From Takifugu bimaculatus (lineage: Eukaryota > Chordata > Actinopteri > Tetraodontiformes > Tetraodontidae): DNA of 64,000 bases. The position numbers and the translations under genes were made by a program. Positions 12,601-25,921 of the stretch are shown here, in pieces. The notes below the pieces were generated by a model, which did no database searches, was not told the origin of the DNA, and worked only from the letters and a program-made list of their open reading frames with translations. The first letter of the stretch is position 1, and each line of letters opens with the position of its first letter. Where the stretch lies: NCBI GenBank assembly GCA_004026145.2, contig CP034991.1, forward strand, positions 825,634 through 889,633, given 5' to 3'.

Positions 12601-15347
12601 GGCCACTGCAGCTGTATTTCTGCATGTCTTGACAAAGGCAAGCCTTGGTGGGTTTCTCCTGGAGCCGAGCGAACAATGACATCCAGCTGTGCTGGATAAA
12701 TTGGAATCCTACTGGGTCCTTGCTGGAGACCAGCTCACACACTGTTGGAAAAACACACAACAGTGCGACTGAATCAGGGCCTTATATGGTATGTCCATCA
12801 GAGGACTATTCCGGGAACAACGGCTGCGCTCAGTTAAAACTATAAATGATCACTTCGGGGAATTGTGTTTGTGGCATCTAAATATGGTGTAAATATGTCT
12901 GAGGATTGAAGATGATGAAAGACGCAGCAGTAGATCTGGACTGAATTACTCCACGAGGAATTGGATGGATAAACATGCTGGCGCTGCGTTCCGGAGAGAA
13001 AAACGGGAGCGCTGCGAGGGAACAATCGGATGGAAAACATTCCTGACAATAAAGTTCAGGCCTGGCTGATACCATCAGGTCATTTTGAGAGACAGTGACC
13101 CCATGGACGGACCTTTAATAAAAAAGTCTAGGTCTACAGAGAAGCTGCTTTCAATCTTGATGACCCTAAATCGCGCCCCCAAATTCCTCATCTACCATTA
13201 AATCCTGATCATTAAGTTGCATCAGTTTTTAAACATCTCCTTTAAAGAAAAGAGTGGTAAAAAAAACAGTTTGATCACATGCTTTTCTCGTTATCGCAGA
13301 ATAAATGAGTTGGGGGCTTCGGCTCTCAGCTCTAGTTGAAAAGGGTGAGGAAGGCAGGGGAGAGATGCAAAGATGAGGCTCTGGCTGGTGCAGTGGAGGG
13401 AAGAATACCAGCCCTCAGGGAGATGTGCTGGTGCTGCAATGACATTTTTAGGGCAGCTGTGAGAGTTATAGATGAGTATCAGATGTTATCCATTGTACCC
13501 AGGGAAAGGTTGATAAAATAGAGGGGAAACAACAAAAGAAAATGTAGATAGAAGAAGAGAAAATCAAAACGTGTAATCTTAATGCAGAATGATTGCAGAA
13601 GTGAGTGAAAGTTGCTTGTGGCGTGCCTTTTAGTGGGGGTTTGAGACTTATTAGCAAATATGCTCGCAATTAAAATACATTTGTTAGTAAAATTAGGCCC
13701 TCGTTGAATATTTCACTTCGTATTAAGGCGCGGAGCCATGTTTCCCTTCCTTTCTCTGTCATGTTTTCCTGCTGGCCTAAATGATTGCGAGGGATGCCCA
13801 CTCGCATTAATAAAGAACAGAGGTGAGCGGGCAGCCATTTTCATCACGCTGAATTTTTTAAACGAATGCAGAGCCAAAAAGTCTGTCATGTTTGTGTGCC
13901 AGCGTGGTCTTTCACCCCCAGAACTCTTCAGTGCGTAACATCCTCTGCTGTTTTGCCTCCCTGCAACATGTAAACAACTAATGTGCTTCCACGCGTGTTA
14001 CTATTTTCTAATGCCAGCATCTAAGTCCCACTTTCACATACGAATGTGCATCGGTGCGAAAGAGTGACCTGCTCCTGGACAAAATGGGAACAAAAACAAA
14101 GTTCCTTGAAAAAATGTTGCATATGAGTGAGTTCCAGAAATGAATATTTGATATCCCTGGCTCCTCAAACTGTTACGTTCTCGCTTGCTTCCAGGAAATC
14201 TGTCGTCGCTGGATTGAGGCAGCGCGATTGTACGGGTGTAATATTCAAGCTCAAATACAAACTTTAATAAAGTGCTGCATTCAAAATCCAGTGGGAGTGG
14301 AAAGAACCCGGCAGCATTTCTCTTTAAGAATTTAAAAAAAAAGGGTCAAATTCCTGTGTCTTCTCCTGACATCATTTTCCCCTCAATCTTCTTTATCATC
14401 GTCGTATCGCAGCTTCCTGTCATTTTATCTGCTGGGCATCTGAGTCGACCTGCCAGAGTTTCTGTGCAGATGAGCAACATTCGGGTTGAATGAAGGCTCC
14501 GCAGCACGAGCCCCAACGTCTCTGGGGCGCGTGCTGCTCTCGGGCCTCTCGTAGAGATGGTGGAAAACACAACGATGGACAGGTTTAATACAGTGCTATG
14601 GGCTCTCTGGGGATGCCCCTGTAGATGTTATGGGTGGCAAAATGAAGCACATCCATTTTCTGCTGCCTGAACAATGACACGTGGCCTCTGGGGCCAATAA
14701 TAGGTTTTTACTTTTTGCCTTGCCGGCTGCAAAGAATCCAGCTGTATACCTGAAAACGACATGTTTGAATCTCACATCAATCGCATGCTAACCATTAAAA
14801 ACGATACACAGCCCCCCTACAGTCATTTTGGTCTTTGGTTATTTTCACTTACATGGCAGATGATACCAGGACTGCCTTGGAAGAGCGCACTGCTGTTGCA
14901 TCCGAATAACAATTGCAGCAGCAGAGATTCTCTGGCTGTTCTTGATCATTACTGGGTGCAGCTCCGTGTTTTCCGGAGTGAATAGAGATTCCGTGCAGGT
15001 AACAGATCAAATCAAGTAGCTGTAGGCTGAGACCATGCTGAGGATGCAGAAAGGAGTTTTCCAGATTTTGAGGGATATCCATAAATATTTTAGGACAGTT
15101 GTAGGTTTGTGCATTTGCCTCCGATAAGAAGATGGGCTGCCCTGAAACACGGCCTCCACTGCCCCAGCCCCCCTCCCATGCAGGACAGGACTGAATCAAT
15201 GTTGCTCTGTTGGCTACGCTGCCGCCAGCTCCAGTCTGCCACAGCCTCCTTTCCCCTCAGCACCCATGTGGAAAAAACCCGACAAAGATGTGTCCAATTA
15301 ACACCAGCATCTGATGGTTGCCCACTGTACTCTCACCTCAGTGGATT
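6651..15347. other. Long unique noncoding stretch, no gene recognised
   Basis: No frame over about 120 codons and no protein family recognised. Visible local structure: a run of 15 T at 7755-7769; a GC-rich block around 7625-7750 with repeated GGAGGCGTT phrases and a dyad at 7633-7647; T- and A-rich tracts at 10084-10100 and 10160-10187. Long AT-rich parts with TAAT cores (for example 6685-6730) could be enhancers but carry no decisive mark. I found no tRNA, snRNA or known microRNA hairpin here. Confidence 0.5.
7633..7647. repeat. Short GC-rich perfect dyad
   Basis: CGAGGCG-A-CGCCTCG is a perfect 7-bp inverted repeat around one base. It lies in a locally CpG-rich block (7625-7750) that also contains two GGAGGCGTT phrases at 7699 and 7730. 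It is a possible protein-binding dyad, but chance is not excluded. Confidence 0.5.
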
Positions 15348-15368
15348 GGGGGGGGGGGGGGGGGGGGG
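15348..15368. repeat. Homopolymer run of 21 G
   Basis: Twenty-one consecutive G residues on the plus strand. It could fold as a G-quadruplex in single strands. The exact length in an assembly is unreliable. Confidence 0.95.
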
Positions 15369-18300
15369 TGAATTATTACAAAAGAAGAACTAAGGCCTTT
15401 GTAAAGCAAGGTCGGCTTCTTACGCATTGAGGATTTTGTTTAGTCAACATGCCTTGGTGACCCAGCGGTCAATAATATTAATGACTGTCCCACAGCTCCA
15501 TTTAATCAGTTTAAGTTTACAAGAATCAAACACTGCTGCCTTTTTTGTTGTTGTAAATCAACAAAGTAATTCTTTAATGACACAGCTCATTAAAGGACAT
15601 TATTGTCAGCCTCACCCGAAGCTAAATGAGTCTGAACCTCTGCTACATCGCAGCTTTATCAGCTTTCTGAGAAAATCAGAACTTTACGGATAATGTAAAA
15701 AGGTTAGTACATGTAATTTACAGGTTATTATCACAGGTACTTATGGCTTATCAACACAACAACTTTGGGGTCAGTTTATTGTTGGGTTGCATCACAAGAA
15801 TGGATCCTCCTGTGTTTTTCAACTCGACAATCCCCACTTAGCCAAAGCGCTTCTCCGGGGACCTGGAAGACAAAGGAGCGACGAGCGGGCGGAGCGAGCA
15901 GGGATGCAAAGACGGTAAACAAATGGGAAAAAAAACAGAAGCGAGGGTGCTAAACCTTTCAGAAAGCGATGGCCTCCCACCCCACGCACCGCCACTGCCA
16001 CCTCTCCTTGCCTCCTGGGCCCGATTGATCCTCTCATCAGGTATTCACAAAGCCCCCTCCTCGGACGCCCGCCTCCTCAGCTCGCTGTCAGAGATGGGAT
16101 GTGAGGCTCTGCTCCTTTGAGGATCACTATCCTTGTCATATTTTGTTACAACACTGCCTCCCACTTCAGCGGTGGGTGGGTTGAAATGATATGGGATGGC
16201 AAAGAGGAGGAAGGGTGATTGATCCCTTCTCCTAGTTTGATCCCCCCCCCACGAGGTTGTTTGTATTCCTGTGGAAGGAGTCACTCAAAATGCTCAGATT
16301 TTACAAATGCGATGAAACAGCCAAGAATTGACGCTCTCGTTCCCACGCCATGAAAAATAATCTTGTTTTTAATTGACACACCCCCTCCGACAGAGCACAA
16401 GAGCTTCCTACCTTTCCTCTTGGCTATGGAGATACCAGCGTCTGCACGCCATGCTTCCAAAGAGGGGCGCTATTGGCGGGCGCAATCATATACAGACAAT
16501 CCTGCCGCAAAGGCGACACAGGAGAGTGGGGGGTTCGCTCGTGGGCAAAGATCAATAAGCTGCTAATACATGCTCAGAATATATGAGGGGAAATAATAGG
16601 CTGTGTTGGAAACTACAGAAGGGAGACTTGTCGCTCGGTATGGCGCTCGCATATGAACGCATCGTATCGACGGGTGTTTTTCCACCGTGACCCCACGGAC
16701 CCTGGCAGGAGACGGGAGACGTAGAACACGGCGGACTTCTCACAGCTCCTCCAGCCCCCCCTGCAGGTGCCTCGTCACATACATAAGATGGACGTGCTGC
16801 GACCCTCATGGGGTTTTGGAGCAGAGCTCTGCCCTCAGTCAATGACCTGTCAGCTCAATTGACCTGAGATTATTGTCTGTGGCAGGAGATCAGCCTCCAT
16901 ACAGCCACAAACCCACTGAGGAGTCAATGGAACATTGAGTTATTTCAATAGATAACAAATGGACTGATTATTCTCGATGAAAATTCTAGAATTCAACGTA
17001 GGTTTTATCCCCTTTTTTGAACGGTTGGATGTTTAGAGCTGAATAATTATTCCAAACTACGGAAAGCGGTTCTGAAAATGTTTAGCGAGTTCAGTTTAAC
17101 ACAATTTTCTTTTGGGGAGGGTTACGTTTCAATGAATTCTGGGTTCTTGCTGCATATTTATCTCTATTTTGTTCTGATTTGTATTACCATTATTGGTTTC
17201 TCATGCATTTTCTGGGATACGGATGGCCGGAAGAATGGAAGTAAAAAGAAAGTTCTTTAATACATAAGCAGCCAAAATAAGTCATATGTGACATCCAAAC
17301 CTTATCTGTGACCACTGGAAACATTTTCCAAGAACTAATATTCCTTGTTCAGACTGCTGGAATCTGTGTGTGGATAAAAACACCAGTGTGATGGCTTCAG
17401 CTTCAGCTTCTTTCATTAACACATTTAGGAGAACCATCTGATCCTTTCCAGACCAAACACCAGACACCCTTCTTTAACACTATTTTCTTTATTTGCATTT
17501 ACAGTGCAGTATTCCCATAACCTCCTAGGGAGGGAATTCTGGAATTCTGTGACAAGCGTTGTTAGTTAGTAAAAGAACTCAATTTTTTTTAATGGATTTT
17601 AAGGAATTTTTCATGAAATGTTGACAACGGCTGAAGAAAGAGGCGATTTTGGTGATGGTCCTGATTCTGGAGGGACTTTTGGCCTTTGATCATAAAGCCA
17701 CCTATTATGGTATGTAGTCCCATGACAGTTTCATCAGTGTGATTATTGGGAATTTATTTGTTCTTTGAGTTGTATTTCATTATTTATTCATTGAACATGT
17801 TGGAAAGGACTGTCGAGAGCATTTCTCTTGTTTTTTCATGTTAGTTTGTTTCTGTCAGATCACCAGCCTCTGTAGTTTATGCAGAAACCCTGATAAATTA
17901 TGTTCTTATTCTCATTATTAAGGAAATGACAGCGTTTGCTCCACAGCACAACTGTGTTGAACTGAGCAACCGAGCTAACGTCTTGTGATGACTCACATTC
18001 AACACGTTTGTCCTTTTTTAAAAGGAGAAAACCACAAGAAATTGTTCATGAAATTATGACTTCACAGTGAGTAGAAAGCTCACAAAGACAGGAATCAAAG
18101 TTCCTTGTTGAGGCGACAAACCGCCAGCCATGATCAATACCATCGATTCAGCAAGCGAACCGCTCAAGAACTTTCCAGAAGGCGTCGCATTCATGACAAC
18201 AGGCCTGAAACAAACACACGGCCCTCAACCATCCGATCGATTCTATATTTGAAATATATGATCAAGGTTTTCTTTCACATTCTATAGAAGAGTGTTGTCG

Positions 18301-18379
18301 GCCCAGATTTAAGACGACTGCTTTGCAAATGAACTTTGTTGTTACACCCTGAGCTGTAAATAGGCCCTGAAAGCTACTG

Positions 18380-18381
<2 letters not shown>
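15369..18381. other. Unique noncoding sequence, no gene recognised
   Basis: Short overlapping open frames only. The GC-richer part at 15.8-16.8 kb gives several spurious frames on both strands with no family resemblance. From 16.9 to 18.1 kb the sequence is AT-rich and contains nothing I can name. Confidence 0.5.

Positions 18382-18432
<51 letters not shown>
18382..18432. repeat. (GT)n dinucleotide microsatellite
   Basis: A pure GT array of about 51 bp, the most common vertebrate dinucleotide repeat and a likely polymorphic marker. Confidence 0.97.
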
Positions 18433-18436
<4 letters not shown>

Positions 18437-21400
18437 AGGCGTCTCTTGGTATTTAATAAAGTTTTATTGATCACATTCTCCTGCTAAGCTGTATCAGCCT
18501 GTCTTCCCATCACAACCAGCACATCCAGTTTTCACACTTTTTCTTAGATTTCAGTTTACCTGAGTGTTTTAGTTGTGTCATGGCCAGAAACGTTAGCATG
18601 TCACATGAGGAAAAACACTCAGAATGAAAGTTTTGGGATGCGTTTGGAGAACAAAAAGGTTCTGGGTGTGTTTGACACCACTGGTGTTTCATGGAGAAGA
18701 AAAAAAAAAGAAAAGAAGCAAGGACCTGTTGAAAATGTCAGCCGCTAGAGCTGAGAAGTCTCTACCCCCACCGAGGAGTCAGCGTATTGAGCCATCTTTT
18801 ATCTAACTTCAACTTCAGAATCAGTAGAAATTGGGGGAATCAGGTTCAGCTGCATGCATGAATTTCACTGGAGAGAATAAAAGTGAACAAAGTCACAACA
18901 ATTGTTAGGAGAGAATTATCTTTCTAGGAGTGAACTCATGTACACATAAACTACATTTTGCAGTCTTGTACAGAAAAGGACTGTAAAAGGAATATAGCTT
19001 CTAAAACTTACACTGGAATTAACAAAAATAGTTGCTTAGCTGTTTGATATTCCAGGCTTTTTCTTTTTTTCAGTATTCACAATACTGGAATAATTAATTG
19101 TTGCAAAATAACTGAGAAACAACATACAAAAGGAGAAAAAGGGAAAATGAGGAATTAATAGCTGTGAAATGTGAAGAATTAAAATGATTTATGCAGGCAG
19201 GGTAATCACTTAAAATCATAATTTGTTGTCTTTTCATTGATTGTGCGTTTATCTCGTTAGACAGTTTTGTAATTGTTTCCAGTGGAAGGCCACTTTAGCA
19301 AGGGACAAATCAAGGAGCACTTTGGTGTCCAAAACTTTGCCTCAGGGCTCTTTTAACTGACTTTTCTCAAACACTAAAAAACAAGCTGTCCTCCTCCATC
19401 GACGGAGACGGAGTTTGTGGCTAATCCGCTCACGAATCTGTGCGGCGACGGCGCGGAAACATCGACTTCTTGTTGCCACCCCGCTGTTTCCAGCTCCACC
19501 AGGATGAGTCACATGGAATCAAAGCCCAGTCAGAGTCAGGAATGGATGGAGGCGTGATGAGTCGGTTTCTTTTTTATCAGTCGGCAATTCACTTCAGATG
19601 GCCAGAGGTCACCCCCGTTAATCAGACCGTTTGAACGCGCGTGTATGAAGTGCGGGTAAACACAGTTTGAGTAGGACGGATGAGGTGAACGCAAGGGGGC
19701 ACGGCTTTTAAAAAAAAAATGTCATTGGAAATTAAATGCATCGTTTATTTCTCCCCGCGTCCCCTCATTAAGTGTCCTCTTTACTTTCCACTTCATTTCT
19801 TTCTTCTGTCGTCTCTTTTTATTTTCAGGAGAAGTTACAGAACCAAGACACACAAGAACTACCCTCAATCTCAACTAGCCGGAGATGTTCCCAGCTACAG
19901 ATCATCGGGTCTGAATGATGATCAGCAATGATGATAATATTGGGAAGAAGGTGAAAAGGTTTTGTCGCAGCAAGTGCACCAAGCATGAATCACCCGTCCA
20001 CTCTGGTTCACCCTGAACACACAGTAAATCATCTTTCCCACTCAGTTGATGCCATTTAAAAAAAAAAAAAAATCTAAGGTGCTTAAAACTGTAATCACTT
20101 CACTTCATCACCTCCTTGCGCATGAATCAGTTCTCTTCTCTGTGGCACAGGTCTCAAACAGCAGCTTAAACCTGCTGTGTTGATGCTATTCTGCTGTTAG
20201 CATCCTCATGCTAGCTACACTTCTTTGTTTCTGAACTTGCCGTTTCCTCCTGTATTATTCTACAATCAGCTCAAGCTGTAAATAGACTAATACGGGAACA
20301 CTGAGCTGCAATTTCTAATTTTGTGACTTATTGCCTAAATTAATCACGAGAGAAGCTACAAATGAGCTCTTTTGAATGAAAAATGGCAGGGTTTTGCTGC
20401 TGATGCTAACATCGACGTGGTGACTATTCAACACTTGTTCTGTGGTGTATTTGCTTTATCTCCACTCACAGAAAGCACTCAAACCATTTAAGTCATGAAT
20501 GGACAGTGAAATTAATAATATGGTGTCGCCCAAATCAAACAGAGTGAAATATCAATAAAAAGGCACGGATGAGAAACAATGGTTTAGGGTCAGTTTTTCA
20601 GCAGGAGGGTCTATTTCAGGAGCAAGGACATTTATAAATACATTGCTTCACTCATTTAATGTGCCAACACTGTGATTGTGTTTAGTTTTATGCCAGATGC
20701 TGTTTTCACAAACAGAAAGATTTGTGATACTCTTTTAACACGTAAGCCAGTCAGATTCAGAGGGCGTCTTTCACGTCTTATTCCTACCTGCTGAACATAT
20801 TTCATCCTCATTCTTACCCATTTCTGCATTATCTTCCTCCAGGCTATATTGCTCAACAGCAAAATCAAATAAATTAAAGTAATTGCTGTGTGCGTCTGTG
20901 GGCAAACTGCCCCGCAATATAACTTGTGCTAAATGGTCCAACGGCTTTGTTACAGCATCTGATATTAATAATTCAGGTGTTTAATCACACTTCATTGATG
21001 GACCAAATACAGTTGGTGAAAATGGACATACTCATTACACATCAGCTGCAATTCCTACATCCCAAGCATGGTATTAGAATAAAAAACATCGCTAACACAC
21101 TTTCTGGGCAAGAGAACTAGATTTTAAACCCACTGGGGTTGTGTATGGAGGCCACATCTTTAAAAATGTATATTGCCTAAATGTTTAAATGTATGTAAAA
21201 CTTGTCATGCTGCCGTCCTGCTGCGGCTGAAGCCACAGAGCTCGTCTCGGTCTATTTCATCCAGCACTTGGAGACAAGAGACTTTGCATCAGATTTTGTG
21301 AAGGAATTGACCAGTGAATAATTGACGGGTCATGCCGGCGAACTCCGGAAGGAGCGTATGGCGGAGGAAGCAAGTAAACTGTGAGGCCTGACCCGTGTTC

Positions 21401-24400
21401 TCCGCCGCTCAGACTTTTGAATCAGAGCCCATTAATTCAGCAACTGTGGGGAATGTGAGGAGGTCTTTCGCAGTGACTCTGCGGGTAACACGCAACAGAG
21501 GAGCACAAAGACATGTTGGTTCAGGAGCGCCGTGACTTATTACTGAGAATCCTGCCTTACACCAACTTCGGGACATATCCGCCATTCAGGGCTGGATGCT
21601 TTCACAGCACAACGCACTTTAATCTCACTGAATGGAAGGGGCCAAGTGACATCACCCAGCACTTTTGTGCCAAACTTTTACCGTTCTTAAGTCAGTTCCA
21701 CACTGTCAAAACACTGTGCAGTAAAAATGACCTGCCCTCACCGAGGTGCCTCCTGAATCAGTCTGAATATTGCATTGCTAAAGTCATTTTTAACCATTCC
21801 AGGGCTGCAACGGTTTCGCCCACTCATATGGCTGCCTCTCACCCAGCGACTGCTGGGACAGACCCCAGCACCTCCCGTGATCCAGTTTAACAGAGCAGAG
21901 TCGGGTTACAACAGTCTTAAGGACAATATCTTGACCTCTCTTTGAATTAGTGGCTTTCCAGAGACATTCATTCAAGCGTTTCTCATTACTGGCTCATACC
22001 AGTTCTCGTCAGGATTTGGGGCTTTTGTCTGCCTTCACAGTGGAGCTGTGGAGTAGTCTTGTTGTTTCAATATAAATGTAAATTAACCACCATTGCAGGC
22101 CTTTTTAAAGAGCTTTTTTCCTCAATAATAATCTATGAAGCCATGTTCTTTAAAAATATGAGAACCGTTGGTAATTGAAACTATGAATCTACCCCAAGCT
22201 GACTGACAGTTTTACTGTATCATTCTACTGGGGGATAAATGCAAAGGCACATAAAACAAGGTAATCTACGACAGTTGATAATGAGCTCATTATTATTAAA
22301 CTCAAATGTTACTAGCTACACAGGGCTGAGAAGGAAAATGGCAGCTCGCTGAGTGTGCTCGTTTTTCCGTGTGTTAGCGGGAAACCTACAGCACAACCTT
22401 CCTATTTTATGGTCTGTTTTGGTTGATTTGTTGATTTTTCTTTATTTAAAACCTATTTTAGCTCAACATTGAGACAATAATAATCCCAGTCAAGACAGCT
22501 AAAGTGAGTGCAGTTCATATTGCAAACAGGGTCACCCATATTGACAGTCCTCCAGAGAACTGCCAGCAGCCTCGTTCCACTCTGCTGCACCATTCCAGCC
22601 TTTTTTTAAAAAAATCCTTATGAGTTTCTTTTTCCTCTCACAGACCCCAAAGTAAGATCAGGGTGATTAACAGCCTCGCCCCCCCTGCAGACAGCCAGCC
22701 TGCCAGAAGACAGAGAAAGTTCGCAGGTATGTCTCCCTTCGCTCCTTAAAAAGCTGTTAAGCTGTTGTTGAATTGCTGTTTTATCTGTATTGCTGATTGG
22801 ATCTAATTGCATCTGAGGAACAAAGTGCACAAAATTGAATGTATCACACTCAGTTGACGCCGTAGATTAAAACAGCGTTCCCCCCCACCCACAAACTCTG
22901 AAGAGCAGCACAGCATAAAGTAGAAGCATTTGAGCTTGAAGGATGATTAATTGGCCTCCGAATCATTGGAATGTGGCGTGTGGCAGCCTTTGTCCATTCC
23001 AGGCACGGCTGCCGAATAAAGAGACTGACCCCTGATCACTTGATTTGCCACACTTTGCTGAGAAAAGCAATCTCCTCATTACTGTTAAGTTGTTAGTAAC
23101 ATTAAATGGGCCCTCAGCCCTTCCCTTTTAGCATTTAAACAGGAGGGTAAAAACGCTCCGGCTGTTACCAATTTCTACTTCCACCAGGCAGAAAGAAGTT
23201 TATTTCACCCCTCCTCCGCAGCGGTACGGCGTTAGAAGCTTTCACCTGTCATTGATTCCCCGCTGGGAACAAAGGTAAAAAGTGCTCCGTCTCATGGATA
23301 ATCCCTCAAACGTCGGGTTAAACGCAGGTCACAGGGTGACAAACGGCCCATCGGGGCGGCCTGTGTTTGACCCCTCTGTCGCCGCGTCATGCTAACGGTG
23401 TAATATCGCCCGATTCGTCATTCGGAAATATGGTTTTCCGCATCATAGCCCGAAATGACATCATTTATTCAGATGGTGGGGCCTTTGGGCTGCAGCACCT
23501 GCAGCACCCTATAGAATGCTGATTTTACACATGCAAAGAGCAAATTTGTTTAATTTTTGTGTGTGTACATGTTGTGTGTTAAGGCTCTCGGCAGTTTTAA
23601 GTTAGCTGCTTATTTATAACGATAGCTCAGTAATGAGCCACAGAATAAATGGTCAAAACCAGCTGAACTATATTTACATCTACGATTTCTTAAAATGTTA
23701 AAGGCTGTTTATTCTGCACCCAGACTCACGGCTTAAACATTTTTCTTTTGAGACTTTATGTGCACAAAATTCTGTGTCACAGTGTTGCCATTTTAAAGGC
23801 CAGTGAATCAAAGCTTGCTGTGTTTACTGCTCTTCTGGGGAAGAGAAAAGTGTCCACCCACATCAGAGCTGTTGTCACAGAGCAATCGGCTCAGGTAGAC
23901 GGTGGAGAGGAAGAGCTGAAGGACAGAGAGGTCAACATCAATGTCTGCAACGGTGCATCAGAATTTTCCTTTCCGTTATTGCTAAAAGAAACCAAAAATG
24001 ATGCAATGTGCATCTCAAACCAGGGAGTCTTAAAAATAGAAACTCTGTAAAACCTTTCATTTTATAGAAAAAGACCAACATCAAGCTCAGAAAAAACAAA
24101 CTTGTGTTCTCTCTATAAACTATAAAAAGGTTAAAAAGTGAAGCCCTTTTCCAGCATCATTTCCAGGCACTTTTATTAATTAAAATCGTTCCTGGCTTGT
24201 AGGAATGATTGAAGTCTGACTGTGACACAGTGGGTGAATGAAAATGCACATAGCGTTCACGTTCCATTGATCAGCCATCTTCGGCAGACAGCCCCACCCC
24301 TGGGGAATCTGTGGAGACCTAACCCCTCCTGGGTGCTATTCTCAGGAGGTTAGGGTTGAAGGAAAGTTTGTTCCCCAGGTATTTTCTGTAGAAACCTAAA

Positions 24401-25417
24401 ATGTTCTGACGCTGGACACATAACTCCACAGCACCGTCCACATCAGTGCCCCCCCTCCCCATCTCATGTGGTTAGCTGTTGCGAGTCACCGTTTCTTTAG
24501 GGTTACTTTGACTTCTGTGTGACGCAAGCAAAGAAAAAAAAGCAGCCGTTTACTATGGTCCTGCCAGGTTGTTGGATTGGACCCCGGAGCAGTGAAACAG
24601 ATTCAAAGGGTTTGGTGTTATCAGAATGACCAATCTCAGAGGTTTCAGCTGGAACGACAACAACACCAACTGTTGATCCATCACGGTTCAGACAGTCCGC
24701 TGACCGAAGGAGGCGCCTCATGTGGTGAGTAAAGATTGGATGGTGAAAACTCTTCAGACCTTCACAGCTCGCTCTGCTGCCCGTGCCCAGCGTGCTGGCC
24801 TGGAGCCCTGGAATGGAAAAGTTTTTAAATTAAAAAAAAAAAAAAAAGGCTGGACGATGACATGAGGGGAGCAACAAACATCACTGGAGAATTTACACAG
24901 GCAAAAACAATAGAGTTTAATTAGGGAGAGGAGCCAAAGCATTACCGCACGGCAGCTGATGAGGACTCAGACGTGCTCTAGTTGCCCTCAGCTGTAAAAG
25001 TCCATTATGTTTCGGCTTAGACTGCTTAAGACAATTTAAAATCAGACTAATCACAGGGCAGCTATGGATTCAATTAGATTATTCACGAAGAAATCCCATT
25101 TCCTGATTTGTCAAGACAAAATGAAACACAGTGAACTCTTAACCGGAGTTGGTTTAACCGAGCCCCCCCCCAATCATTTGGTGAGGGCGGTTTGGCACCA
25201 GCTGGGCTCCATGACTAGTGTTGGTCTTATCCTGATTTGGTACTTTAAGAAGGAACTGCTTTAGTCAAACGATAACTCCCCTCTGAAGAGAGTGCAAATG
25301 ACTTTATGCCAGTCGATTGTTCTGACTGTTTTTTTTTTTGGAATTGCACGTACCGTCAACAGGGCCAATATGTCGCTGAGAGTGGTCCAGTGAGTCTGTC
25401 CCATCCTGCGTTGGAGC
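18433..25417. other. Long unique noncoding stretch, no gene recognised
   Basis: No coding frame over about 125 codons and none with a known domain. There are A-runs at 20058-20070 and 24832-24847. An imperfect hairpin is visible at about 24318-24355, where ACCTAACCCCTCCTG faces CAGGAGGTTAGGGT. The block at 22960-23480 is GC-balanced, contains no repeat and reads like conserved noncoding sequence, but this is impression only. Confidence 0.45.
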
Positions 25418-25438
25418 CCAACTAATCAAATTAGTTGG
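25418..25438. repeat. Perfect inverted repeat with homeodomain cores
   Basis: CCAACTAAT-CAA-ATTAGTTGG has 9-bp perfect arms around a 3-bp spacer. It presents two head-to-head TAAT cores, the arrangement bound by paired-class homeodomain dimers. It sits about 500 bp upstream of the LINE at 25920 and is not part of it. Confidence 0.55.
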
Positions 25439-25919
25439 TTCGGTTGGTGCTGCCAGGTATGCTTTGGGACTAACTCAAGTCTGAGGATTTACCATCCAGG
25501 TTGCACTTCCAGCACTGACATTCAGGCACCACCTGTCGCCCCCTGACACCCGCACTTTTGTCCCAAAGCTCAGTGGCACCACGGTTTTCCCCTTTGCTGA
25601 CAGTGAACCACCTCCTTCTCAAATTACTCCTGCCTTTAGCCCCCAGCAAAACTGGAGGTGACCAGGGAATAAACAACTAATGTGGAATTTTGCCCATTTG
25701 CTATGGTCAGATGAAGCAAACAAACCCTCCCTGGAGAGAATAAATGGCCATGCTTCCTGGTTTGTGGTGGTAGCAACGGTTTGATTAACTTCAGAAGGAA
25801 AAAATGGATCTTTGCGCTGACTAATTCTCGTGTTTGGTGGCAAAGCGGCTCATTTGTCTAAGGAGAGATTGCCTCTGGACGCCACTTATCTCTTCAAATG
25901 AGGCTTGTAAATTAAATCA
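25439..25919. other. Noncoding sequence left of the L2-type LINE
   Basis: Nothing recognisable as a gene or repeat. The right edge is the point where the truncated LINE begins. No convincing target-site duplication is seen between here and the sequence after 27125. Confidence 0.45.
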
Positions 25920-25921
25920 AA

